A stretch of 14,782 nt of DNA from JAVVPO01 sp036655715. GTDB taxonomy: Bacteria; Bacillota; Clostridia; Lachnospirales; Cellulosilyticaceae. The stretch spans positions 1-14,782 of the forward strand of contig JAVVPO010000063.1 of NCBI GenBank assembly GCA_036655715.1. The letters are read 5' to 3'. Positions within the stretch are counted from its first letter, which is position 1. Every line of letters starts with the position of its first letter. Shown in pieces: positions 6,350 to 13,447 of this stretch. Made by a program: the position numbers and the translations under genes. Under the pieces are notes generated by a model. That model made no database searches, was not told where the DNA came from, and was given only the letters and a program-made list of their open reading frames with translations.

Positions 6350-7108
6350 ATGACAAAAATATTAATGCACGGTTGTAATGGTAAAATTGGGCAAGTTATT
6401 ACTCGCATAATCTCTAACTATCCTGAACTTGAACTAGTAGCTGGAGTAGATCCAAACATTTCTATTCCAAATAATTTTCCAGTTTTTTCTAATATTAACG
6501 AATGTAACGTAGCTGTAGATGTGATTATCGACTTTTCAACAGCTAAAGCTGTAAAACCTTTACTAGAATACGCTATGAGAAGAAATATCGGAGTTGTTGT
6601 CTGTACAACTGGCTTATCAGAAGATGATATAGCCTTCCTTGACTCTGCTAGCTCAAAAATTCCTGTCTTCTTCTCAGCTAATATGTCCTTAGGGGTTAAT
6701 CTACTGATTAATCTTGCAAAAAGAGCAACTGAAATCTTATCAGATAGTGGTTTTGATATCGAAATTATAGAAAAACATCATAATCAAAAAATCGATGCAC
6801 CTAGTGGCACAGCTCTTGCAATAGCAGATGCTATTACAGACACCCTAGATGAAAAATACGAACTGTGCTATGATAGATCCACAGTGAGAGAAAAAAGGCC
6901 AAAACATGAGATAGGTATTCATGCTATCCGTGGTGGTACTATTGTAGGAGACCACGATATTATTTTTGCGGGTACTGATGAAGTTATTACTTTATCTCAC
7001 TCAGCTTCTTCAAAAGAAGTATTCGCAGTCGGCGCGCTAAAAGCAGCCAAATTCTTAGATAACAAATTCCCAGGACTTTATAATATGGGTCATTTACTTG
7101 ATCAGTAA
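6350..7108 (+). CDS. dapB: 4-hydroxy-tetrahydrodipicolinate reductase
   Basis: 252 aa. It reduces 4-hydroxy-tetrahydrodipicolinate to tetrahydrodipicolinate with NAD(P)H. Visible are the N-terminal nucleotide-binding loop HGCNGKIGQ (7-15), DFSTAKA (61-67), CTTGL (85-89), and the catalytic signature EKHHNQKIDAPSGTA (141-155) with His143, His144 and Lys147, corresponding to His159, His160 and Lys163 of E. coli. GGTIVGDH (195-202) and a C-terminal ALKAAKFL helix are also typical. A GTG at 6341 is in frame but directly adjoins the SD AGAAAGG (6334-6340); the ATG at 6350 is properly spaced and preferred. It ends the operon; its stop codon overlaps the terminator. Confidence 0.95.
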   Translation: MTKILMHGCNGKIGQVITRIISNYPELELVAGVDPNISIPNNFPVFSNINECNVAVDVIIDFSTAKAVKPLLEYAMRRNIGVVVCTTGLSEDDIAFLDSASSKIPVFFSANMSLGVNLLINLAKRATEILSDSGFDIEIIEKHHNQKIDAPSGTALAIADAITDTLDEKYELCYDRSTVREKRPKHEIGIHAIRGGTIVGDHDIIFAGTDEVITLSHSASSKEVFAVGALKAAKFLDNKFPGLYNMGHLLDQ

Positions 7109-7137
7109 AAAAAGGATGCATAATGCATCCTTTTTTT
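7107..7137. terminator. Bidirectional terminator between dapB and cobO
   Basis: GGATGCA (7114-7120) pairs with TGCATCC (7124-7130) around TAA, flanked by A7 on the left (7107-7113) and T7 on the right (7131-7137). The symmetry gives each strand a U7 tail. The dapB stop (7106-7108) and the cobO stop (7138-7136) both lie in its tails. Confidence 0.92.
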
Positions 7138-7666
7138 AATACTCTATTCCTTTTCTAGCCATAATCCCCTCATTCATAGGATGTTTAACAGGCTCTATCT
7201 TACTAATATAGGCTGCCCTCTGGGCTACTGATTCTGGTACATCTCTTCCTGTAAGCACAAGTTCTACCTGGTCTGTTTTACCATCTATTAGTTCACAGAG
7301 TTCCTCCTCGGTAACAAATCCACCTGAAATCGCACCAAATATCTCATCTAATATGAGTACATCACATTCTTCAGTATCCATAACCTTCTTAGCAAATTTA
7401 ATAGCCATTGCTATTTCATTTTTAAGTTCAGCCTTTTCTTCGTCTGTTAGGGTCCAAGTAAAACCTCTTCTCTTTTCAAAATGAAAAACTTTAAAATAAG
7501 GCTCTAAGTTTTTTAAAGTTTCACACTCTCCTGTGTTATCATTCTTTAAAAACTGTATCATGATTACTTTTAGTTTACTTCCTATAGCACGTATACCAAG
7601 TCCTATAGCTGATGTCGTCTTACCTTTACCATTTCCACAATAAATTTGTACGAGTCCTTGTTCCAT
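7136..7666 (-). CDS. cobO: Cob(I)alamin adenosyltransferase, CobO/CobA type
   Basis: 176 aa from MEQGLVQIYC. It transfers the adenosyl group of ATP to cob(I)alamin to form adenosylcobalamin. The P-loop GNGKGKTT (11-18) is the CobA/BtuR form. Further family blocks are VIMIQFLK, FTWTLTDEE, CDVLILDEI with the Walker B Asp-Glu, and LVLTGRDVPES near the C-terminus. The reading frame extends to a GTG at 7675, but this abuts the SD AAGAGG; the ATG at 7666 is correctly spaced. It starts 26 bases after the YgjP-like gene and is probably co-transcribed with it. No cobalamin-synthesis genes are in the window, so the role may be cofactor salvage. The adenosylcobalamin-dependent ribonucleotide reductase at 10114 is an obvious consumer. 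Confidence 0.92.
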   Translation of the reverse strand: MEQGLVQIYCGNGKGKTTSAIGLGIRAIGSKLKVIMIQFLKNDNTGECETLKNLEPYFKVFHFEKRRGFTWTLTDEEKAELKNEIAMAIKFAKKVMDTEECDVLILDEIFGAISGGFVTEEELCELIDGKTDQVELVLTGRDVPESVAQRAAYISKIEPVKHPMNEGIMARKGIEY

Positions 7667-7692
7667 ACTGATCACCTCTTCTTAATTTCTTA

Positions 7693-8361
7693 TTATATTT
7701 CAAAATACTGTCCATATTTTTTGAAGTACGCTTTTTTTTCTCTATAATTAGGCATAATTTTTTCAATATCTCTCCAAAAGTCCTTACTATGATCAAAGTG
7801 TCTCAGATGCATTACCTCATGAAGCACTACATACTCTATACAACTTAAAGAAGCACACATAAGCTTAATATTATAAGATAAATTACCTTTAGATGAGCAA
7901 CTCCCCCACCTGGTTTTTTGTTTACGTATAGTCACCTTATTACAAGTGACCCCTACTAGTATAGTATATTTCTGGGTTAACTGTGCAAAAAGAATCTTAG
8001 CTTCTTCTCTAAGATAGGCTTCTAGTAATGCCCTTATACACTCATCGCCTTCATAGCAAGATCTATAAAAATAAAAAATATCATCTTTATACTCTACTCT
8101 AGCATTCCCATTTGTTGCCTCCAAAATACAGATATCTCGGTACTCTCCTAAATATAATATTTTTTTATTCTGTACCCAATCATTCCGAGAAGCTTTTTGT
8201 TTTTTTTTCGTAATAGTTTGTTCAATCCATGCTTTATTTGTTTTAATCATATCTTCTATTTGTTCTTGATTGACATAATAAGGAGCTTTTATGATTATAT
8301 TATAGTCTTCATCTAATGTTATACTAATAGATTTTCTTTTTTGTCTTATTATTTTATACAT
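7693..8361 (-). CDS. YgjP-type zinc metallopeptidase (DUF45/M48-like)
   Basis: 222 aa. The zinc-binding helix YVVLHEVMHLRHFDHSKDFW contains HEVMH (181-185) with the third ligand candidate His191 in DHSKDFW. It is preceded by TRWGSCSSKGNLSYN (150-164), both hallmarks of the YgjP/UPF0191 metal-dependent hydrolases, related to SprT/WSS1 proteases. The N-terminal half (KRKSISITLDEDYNIIIKAP) is the usual beta-rich region of the family. The substrate is unknown. No signal peptide, so cytoplasmic. SD GGGAGG precedes the ATG. A putative promoter (8381-8409) lies just upstream, and cobO follows after 26 bases. Confidence 0.88.
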   Translation of the reverse strand: MYKIIRQKRKSISITLDEDYNIIIKAPYYVNQEQIEDMIKTNKAWIEQTITKKKQKASRNDWVQNKKILYLGEYRDICILEATNGNARVEYKDDIFYFYRSCYEGDECIRALLEAYLREEAKILFAQLTQKYTILVGVTCNKVTIRKQKTRWGSCSSKGNLSYNIKLMCASLSCIEYVVLHEVMHLRHFDHSKDFWRDIEKIMPNYREKKAYFKKYGQYFEI

Positions 8362-8380
8362 ATTGCCTCCCTACCTACAA

Positions 8381-8409
8381 ATTATATACTACAACTAACT
8401 ATTTTTCTA
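8381..8409 (-). promoter_or_regulatory. Putative promoter of the YgjP-like gene and cobO
   Basis: On the minus strand TAGAAA (8409-8404), 17 bases, TATAAT (8386-8381), about 20 bases before the start codon. The -10 matches consensus perfectly and the -35 matches four of six. It lies immediately after the long hairpin that should end the upstream SSB transcript, so a new promoter is expected here. Confidence 0.5.
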
Positions 8410-8468
8410 TATAGAATATAAAAATGAGTAGAAGCCCCTAATCTTCTACTCATTTTTATATTCTATAT
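8409..8468. terminator. Perfect 26-bp hairpin, bidirectional terminator after the SSB-like gene
   Basis: 8409-8434 and 8443-8468 are perfect inverted repeats of 26 bases around an 8-base loop (CCCCTAAT). The core GAGTAGAAG/CTTCTACTC is followed on either strand by ATTTTTATA, the U-rich tail of a terminator. It overlaps the stop codon of the SSB-like gene (8470-8468). Confidence 0.85.
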
Positions 8469-9142
8469 TAATCTTCTTTATTATCTTCTTCTTTATTAAT
8501 ATTTTCTTTATTAGTATGCTCTGCAATTTCCATCTTAGATATAGAGATTTCATAAGCTGTTTTACTCATAACTTCGCCTGATTCTAATTTCTTTTGGTAT
8601 TGTCTACTTTGAATCCTGCCCCATACTTGTATGTTGTTACCAGTGTGTAAGTTTTGTGCATACCTTGCATTCCTTCCCCAAGTAATACATGGTATGTAAT
8701 CAGATTTATGATAAGACCTATTAACTGCTACCAATATATCTGTAATTTCTCTTCCAAATGGTGTTGTACGATACACAGGCTCCTTACATACAAATCCATT
8801 AAGATAGATATAATTTTTATTTTTTTGCATTTCTTGTTCAGCAACTTCTTTTATTTCTAAAGCAAAAATAGTAAGGACTAATCTATTTTTACCTTCCTCG
8901 TACTGGTTATAAGATCTAAACTGACCTACTATATCTAAAGTTTTTCCCTCTATATTTCCTAGTGATGGTAATAATCTTTCGGATATAGTAACTGGCAATA
9001 TATCTGCTGAGTCACTAAGTCTTGGGACCTCTAGGTCAAAACTATAGAATCCTTCTCCATATACCTTATGGCTGTATCTCATATCACTTACAGCCTTTCC
9101 TACAATGAGTACCTCGTTATTTTCTAATATGTGTTCCACCAT
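8468..9142 (-). CDS. Two-OB-fold single-stranded DNA-binding protein (clostridial type)
   Basis: 224 aa from MVEHILEN. Two SSB-like OB-fold segments are visible. The first spans about 8-103 (VLIVGKAVSD...YGEGFYSFDLEVPRLSD...GQFRSYNQYEEGKNRLVLTIFA). The second spans about 111-207 (IYLNGFVCKEPVYRTTPFGREITDILVAVNR...DYIPCITWGRNARYAQNL...QVWGRIQSRQYQKK). The second holds the classic SSB pattern PVYRTTPFGREI and CITWGRNAR. The tail (209-224) is Asn/Glu/Asp/Lys rich and acidic, but lacks the usual DDDIPF-like tip. This architecture is common in Clostridia as a protein separate from the main SSB; the exact role is not known to me. The GTG at 9148 is too close to the SD (GGGAGAGG), so the ATG at 9142 is chosen. 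It lies 112 bases after the Mur-ligase-like gene. Confidence 0.85.
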   Translation of the reverse strand: MVEHILENNEVLIVGKAVSDMRYSHKVYGEGFYSFDLEVPRLSDSADILPVTISERLLPSLGNIEGKTLDIVGQFRSYNQYEEGKNRLVLTIFALEIKEVAEQEMQKNKNYIYLNGFVCKEPVYRTTPFGREITDILVAVNRSYHKSDYIPCITWGRNARYAQNLHTGNNIQVWGRIQSRQYQKKLESGEVMSKTAYEISISKMEIAEHTNKENINKEEDNKED

Positions 9143-9254
9143 CGTCACACCTCTCCCTTATCCTCTTTTTGTTCTTTAACAGCTTTATCTGTCTTTATTA
9201 TTTATATTATTGCCTGTACAAATTTATACCTATTTTTATATTTAAGGGAGATAA

Positions 9255-9878
9255 TCATTCTATATTTATGCCATATAGCAGCATAGTTGCTACTCCTGCT
9301 AACATACCTTCTACATTATCCCCTTCTGAATGTATACAAAACTCTCTGGGGCTACCTACTTCTCCTTTGAATGATGGCATACAATTTTGTATGCAGCATT
9401 GTATATTCATATCTCCTTCTAAATTTTTTTGTGCACTTGATGCCGAGATATCCGCAGCTTTACTCCATCCATAAGTAATATATTCTGCTCTTTTAAATTG
9501 ATAAGTATCAGGAATAATATAAAAGTCAGATTGAATGCCTTGCAAAATTTTACGGTTAAAATAAGCTTTATTATTCATCATTTTTTTATTATGCATTTTG
9601 GGAGCAAATAAAACAGCTATATCAAATCTAATATTTTCATAAATTGCTTTTTGAAGTCCTTCTTTATTTAATTCTAGCAGTAAGAGATCTATTGTTTTAC
9701 TTTGTTTTAACTCATTAATATATTCTTTCAGTCTAATTCTTTTGTTATTTTTATAAATAATATTATCTTTAGGAGAAATACCCAATGCTTTGATACCTTC
9801 TTTTAAGCTTGTATCATAAATAAATTCCACTGTTTGTTCGCTACTTTCCAAGACATTTGCTACTGCAATAGTAATCAT
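9255..9878 (-). CDS. Degenerate Mur-ligase-like protein (central domain only), function unknown
   Basis: 207 aa, soluble. I see the order of blocks of a MurE/MurF-type central domain. These are a short strand ITIAVAN at the place of the ATP P-loop, LLLLELNKEG (65-74), FDIAVLFAPKMHN (85-97) where Mur ligases have DIAVxTNxxxDHLD, YFNRK (106-110), ITYGWSKAADISASS (134-148), and DNVEGMLAGVATMLLYGI (187-204) resembling the NxxNALAAxAxxxxLGI helix. The GxNGKTT P-loop is absent (NVLESSE instead), the DHLD motif is absent, and the C-terminal ligase domain is missing. ATP-dependent ligation is therefore unlikely; it may be a regulatory or scaffolding pseudoenzyme. The homology is inferred from patterns without a search. 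SD AAGGAGAG precedes the ATG. The SSB-like gene follows on the same strand. Confidence 0.6.
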   Translation of the reverse strand: MITIAVANVLESSEQTVEFIYDTSLKEGIKALGISPKDNIIYKNNKRIRLKEYINELKQSKTIDLLLLELNKEGLQKAIYENIRFDIAVLFAPKMHNKKMMNNKAYFNRKILQGIQSDFYIIPDTYQFKRAEYITYGWSKAADISASSAQKNLEGDMNIQCCIQNCMPSFKGEVGSPREFCIHSEGDNVEGMLAGVATMLLYGINIE

Positions 9879-10002
9879 TGAAATCTCTCCTTATGTAAGT
9901 GGTATAGTATTATTATTATTATATTTTTTACTATTATCATAAATTTTATGTCAAACAAAGTTTGGTAAGATTACACAAGCATATATAGATGTATATTTTC
10001 AC

Positions 10003-10088
10003 TATCATACTATATCTTGTATATCAAGCCTTGATTTATTATTTATAGTATGATAAATTTAACTATCTACTACTAATAATTATTAGTA
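10003..10088. promoter_or_regulatory. Dyad-rich leader/operator region upstream of nrdJ
   Basis: Three dyads lie in the 235-base divergent spacer. TATCATACTATA (10003-10014) is the exact reverse complement of 10044-10055. Between these arms ATCAAG-C-CTTGAT (10023-10035) is a second dyad. 10071-10088 is a perfect 18-base palindrome, just upstream of the SD (10101-10106). A TTGATT (10032-10037), 17-base, TAAATT pairing is a possible promoter for nrdJ overlapping the dyad. Operator or leader-RNA function is inferred; I cannot match it with confidence to the NrdR box. Confidence 0.4.
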
Positions 10089-10113
10089 ATTTATATTCTA
10101 GGAGGAATTTATA

Positions 10114-13047
10114 ATGGTATTAAAAGAACTTCTTACCTCACATTTTACTCACAATTTAAATACATCATCTGTCTATGATTTATTCTCATGGCAAAAAATA
10201 AATGTTGAACTAAAAGATTATTCTACTGGTAGGATTATTATACATATGGAAGACTTAGAATTCCCTGCTCAGTTCTCACAAACAGCTTGTGACATTATAG
10301 CAAGTAAATATTTTAGAAGAAGTGGTGTCCCTGGGGAAAAAGGCATGGAAACTTCTTTCAAGCAAGTTGTTCACCGTATGGTAAGTTTTTGGGTTAATGC
10401 GGCACTTGATGAAGGACTTATTTCTTTAGAATCTAAGGAAATAGTCTACAACGAATTAGCCTATATGATGCTTGCTCAAATGTGGGCACCGAATAGCCCT
10501 CAGTGGTTTAATACAGGCCTTAAATTAGCCTATGATACCCATGGCCCAGCTCAAGGTCATTATTACTTTGATGAAAGTCTAGGTCATTCTGTACTCTCAA
10601 AAGATGCCTACACACGTACACAAGGTTCTGCTTGCTTCATTGTAGGTGTTGAGGATTCTCTTCTTGGTGATAAATCTTTAACCGATCAACTTGCCACAGA
10701 AACAAGACTCTTTAAATATGGCTCAGGTGTTGGTTCAAACTGGTCAAGCATCCGTGCATCAGGCGAACTTCTCTCTGGAGGTGGTAAATCCTCTGGTCTT
10801 ATGAGTTTCCTAAAAGTATTTGATCGTAATGCAGGAGCTATCAAATCAGGCGGTACTACAAGACGTGCAGCTAAGATGAATGTCCTTGATATCAACCATC
10901 CAGAGGCTTTAGCGTTTATTAACTGGAAGACCCGCGAGGAAGATAAAGTACGTGCACTTGGTAAAATGGGTTATAATACACACTTTGATGGTGAAGCTTA
11001 TGAGACAGTTTCTGGACAAAACGCAAATAACTCTATTCGTGTAACAGATAAGTTCATGGCTTCTACTGATGATAAAGATGCTGTTACAGAATTTATCAAT
11101 CGTCTAGACGGTACTGTAGCTAGTACTATGAACACCCTCGAACTTTATGAGCAGATTTCTACAGCGGCTTGGAGCTGCGGCGATCCTGGTATTCAATTTG
11201 ATGATACCATCAACAGCTGGCACACTTGCCCTGCTGGTGAAACAGGGGATCTAACCGATAAAAAAAATCGCATTAATGCAAGTAATCCTTGCTCTGAATA
11301 TATGTTTTTAGATGATACGGCTTGTAACTTAGCAAGTATTAACATTGTCAAGTTCTATGACTGCGAGACTGGTAAATTTGATTTAGAAGGTTATCTTCAC
11401 TGTATCAAGATGGTTCAAATCGTATTAGAAGCAACTATTCACCACGGGCAATTCCCCACAGAAGATATTGCTAGAAAGTCCTATCATTTTAGAACCACAG
11501 GTTTAGGTCTTACTAATATGGGCGCTTTATTTATGCTTATGGGCTTACCTTATGATAGCGAAGAGTCTCGTATGATTGGCGCTGGACTTATGAGTATCCT
11601 AACAGGCTATTCTTATCATACTTCTGCTTTATTTGCCAAAGAGGTTGGACCCTTTACTTACTTTGGCATCAATAAGCTTCACATGATGAAAGTACTCCGT
11701 AACCATGCTATTTGTAGTGAGTATAGCAAGGAAGATACCACTTACTCTGAGCTAAACTACTCACCTGTTACGATTAATCATTCGGTACTAGAAACTCTTG
11801 GTTTAAGTACTCTTTCACAAACTGTCAAAAAAGTTTGGGCAGATGCTTTACTCCTCGGTGAGGAGTATGGTTTTAGAAATGCTCAAGTATCTGTTCTCGC
11901 ACCTACTGGTACCATTGCTTTTGCTATGGACTGTGCAACAACTTCTTCTGAACCATTCTTTAGCCATGTCGCTTATAAGAAATTAGTAGGTGGTTCTGCA
12001 ATGGAAATTGTTAACCCTGTTATTCCTGCTGCACTTAAAAAACTTGGTTATTTAGAAGAAGAAATTAGGGATATCCTAAACTACATCCTTCGCAAAGAAG
12101 AAACAGAGGGTTATAGCGTTCTTATTGATGGGAAAATTGAAGGTGCTCCTCATTTAAAAGAAGAACACTATAGTGTTTTTGATACAGCAAACAGATGTGG
12201 CTCTGGCTCTCGTTACATTGCACCTAGTGGTCACGTCAAAATGATGGCAGCTCTCACACCTCACGTTTCAGGAGCTATCTCTAAGACAGTTAATCTACCT
12301 TATGATGCTACAGTATCTGATATTAAGGATATTTATAAACTCTCTTGGGAATTAGGTGTAAAAGCTATTGCGCTCTACAGAGATGGTTGCAAAGCAAGTC
12401 AGCCACTAAGTAGTACTATAAGTGATACAAAATCTACTACATTAGAAGATTTATCTTATGAGGAACTTTTAACTTTTGCAAAACACGCCCAGACAAATCC
12501 TAAACTTCTTAGGGTAAAGCCTACTGGTATCCGTGGTGCTCATGTTCACGAAGCTGAAATAGGTGGCCTCAAACTTTATATCACCGTATCTTTCTATCCT
12601 AATGGCACACTAGGAGAAATCTACGTATCCGCTGGTAGACAAGGCTCCTTAGTAAAAGGTCTATTGGATAGTATCTCTACAACAGTTTCTGAAATGCTTC
12701 AATACGGTATCCCACCAAAAAACATTGCACGTATGTATAGAGGACAAAAATTCGAACCAAGTGGCTTTGTAAATGGTCATCCTTATATCAAAATGGCTGA
12801 TTCTATTTCAGATCTTATTAGTAAGATTATTGATATTGAACTTGGAGACTTTTCCTATTGCCAAATAAAACCTACAGAAATGACTAAAGAAATACTATCG
12901 TCTGGTATAGATTCCTCTATTTTAACCCATACTGAATCTATCACACTTTATGGTGAAACTTGTCCTACTTGTAAAAGTAGTCGTCTTGTAAAAAATGGGA
13001 CTTGCAAAGTTTGCCAAGAATGTGGATCAACTACTGGATGTAGCTAA
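10114..13047 (+). CDS. nrdJ: Adenosylcobalamin-dependent (class II) ribonucleotide reductase
   Basis: 977 aa. It reduces ribonucleotides to deoxyribonucleotides with a thiyl radical generated from adenosylcobalamin, independent of oxygen. Catalytic-barrel motifs are NSPQWFNTGL (127-136), GSACFIV with redox Cys174, SGVGSNWSSIRASGE (204-218), GGTTRRAAKM, and the NxCxE active site NPCSE (Asn391, Cys393, Glu395). DTACNLASIN has the partner Cys404, and LAPTGTIA lies at 595-602. A TSCPD domain covers about 800-910 (GAHVHEAEIGG...GRQGSLVKGLLDSIS). The C-terminus is a cysteine cluster, CPTC (950-953), CKVCQEC (964-970) and Cys976, a zinc ribbon or redox tail. There is no N-terminal ATP-cone. SD AGGAGG lies 7 bases before the ATG. 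The gene is divergent from the Mur-like/SSB group and near cobO, which makes its cofactor. No clear terminator follows. Confidence 0.96.
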   Translation: MVLKELLTSHFTHNLNTSSVYDLFSWQKINVELKDYSTGRIIIHMEDLEFPAQFSQTACDIIASKYFRRSGVPGEKGMETSFKQVVHRMVSFWVNAALDEGLISLESKEIVYNELAYMMLAQMWAPNSPQWFNTGLKLAYDTHGPAQGHYYFDESLGHSVLSKDAYTRTQGSACFIVGVEDSLLGDKSLTDQLATETRLFKYGSGVGSNWSSIRASGELLSGGGKSSGLMSFLKVFDRNAGAIKSGGTTRRAAKMNVLDINHPEALAFINWKTREEDKVRALGKMGYNTHFDGEAYETVSGQNANNSIRVTDKFMASTDDKDAVTEFINRLDGTVASTMNTLELYEQISTAAWSCGDPGIQFDDTINSWHTCPAGETGDLTDKKNRINASNPCSEYMFLDDTACNLASINIVKFYDCETGKFDLEGYLHCIKMVQIVLEATIHHGQFPTEDIARKSYHFRTTGLGLTNMGALFMLMGLPYDSEESRMIGAGLMSILTGYSYHTSALFAKEVGPFTYFGINKLHMMKVLRNHAICSEYSKEDTTYSELNYSPVTINHSVLETLGLSTLSQTVKKVWADALLLGEEYGFRNAQVSVLAPTGTIAFAMDCATTSSEPFFSHVAYKKLVGGSAMEIVNPVIPAALKKLGYLEEEIRDILNYILRKEETEGYSVLIDGKIEGAPHLKEEHYSVFDTANRCGSGSRYIAPSGHVKMMAALTPHVSGAISKTVNLPYDATVSDIKDIYKLSWELGVKAIALYRDGCKASQPLSSTISDTKSTTLEDLSYEELLTFAKHAQTNPKLLRVKPTGIRGAHVHEAEIGGLKLYITVSFYPNGTLGEIYVSAGRQGSLVKGLLDSISTTVSEMLQYGIPPKNIARMYRGQKFEPSGFVNGHPYIKMADSISDLISKIIDIELGDFSYCQIKPTEMTKEILSSGIDSSILTHTESITLYGETCPTCKSSRLVKNGTCKVCQECGSTTGCS

Positions 13048-13128
13048 CTTTTCAAATTAAATTCTCTTGTATATAGAAAAATAGTCACTCTTTCCCTATA
13101 TGTGAATATGATATATTAGGCATTGAAA

Positions 13129-13157
13129 TTGACACCTTAGTTGCATCGTAATACAAA
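13129..13157 (+). promoter_or_regulatory. Putative promoter of the Spo0E-like gene
   Basis: A perfect -35 TTGACA (13129-13134), 17-base spacer, and TACAAA (13152-13157, four of six to consensus). The start site would be near 13164, leaving a leader of only about 10 bases in front of the start codon at 13173. The weak -10 may indicate regulated or low activity. Confidence 0.5.
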
Positions 13158-13172
13158 GAGAGGCGAATCCTC

Positions 13173-13361
13173 ATGTATCAAGTGCCCAGCAATGAAGCTA
13201 TTAATTCTCTCAAAAAAGAACTCTGTGATTTACTTATAAAAAATAACTATAATTTATTGGCACCCGAAGTTTTAGCTATAAGCATTAAACTAGACCGAAA
13301 ATTACTCCCTATTTTTAAAAAGCAACTTGATTTTTACAACTATTTTAGTAGTACCCTATAA
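13173..13361 (+). CDS. Spo0E-like aspartyl-phosphate phosphatase family protein
   Basis: 62 aa, the size of Spo0E-family proteins, which dephosphorylate Spo0A~P or related response regulators and delay sporulation. The family shows a helical hairpin with an S-Q-x-L-D motif. Here the first helix is SLKKELCDLLIKNNYNLLAPEVLAIS and the motif reads SIKLD (37-41) followed by RKLLPIFKKQ. Asp41 and Leu40 are kept and Gln is replaced by Ile, so activity is uncertain. GAGAGG lies 9 bases before the ATG and can pair with CCTC right before the start. The gene stands alone between nrdJ and a convergent deacetylase gene, sharing their terminator. Confidence 0.72.
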   Translation: MYQVPSNEAINSLKKELCDLLIKNNYNLLAPEVLAISIKLDRKLLPIFKKQLDFYNYFSSTL

Positions 13362-13400
13362 TATGACATAGTAGTTATACGCATGTATAGCTTTGTATAA

Positions 13401-13447
13401 AATAAAACAAAGGGCATTTCCTTCAGGAAAATGCCCTTTGTTTTATT
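13401..13447. terminator. Bidirectional terminator between the Spo0E-like and deacetylase genes
   Basis: 13401-13421 pairs with 13426-13447 with a single bulged base and a TTCA loop. The GC core is AAAGGGCATTTCC. Each side is flanked by A-rich or T-rich sequence (TTTGTTTTATT at 13437-13447), so it works on both strands. The deacetylase stop codon (13445-13443) lies within the right arm. Confidence 0.9.

Noticed and set aside
9908..9922. Short TAT trinucleotide run
   Set aside because: Five copies in AT-rich spacer DNA are easily due to chance; no function can be argued from it.
9890..10113. Cobalamin riboswitch upstream of nrdJ
   Set aside because: The conserved B12-box (GCCACTG) and other core elements are absent.
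13060..13115. Terminator after nrdJ from ATATAG/CTATAT
   Set aside because: The stem is short with a long loop, and no T-run follows it.
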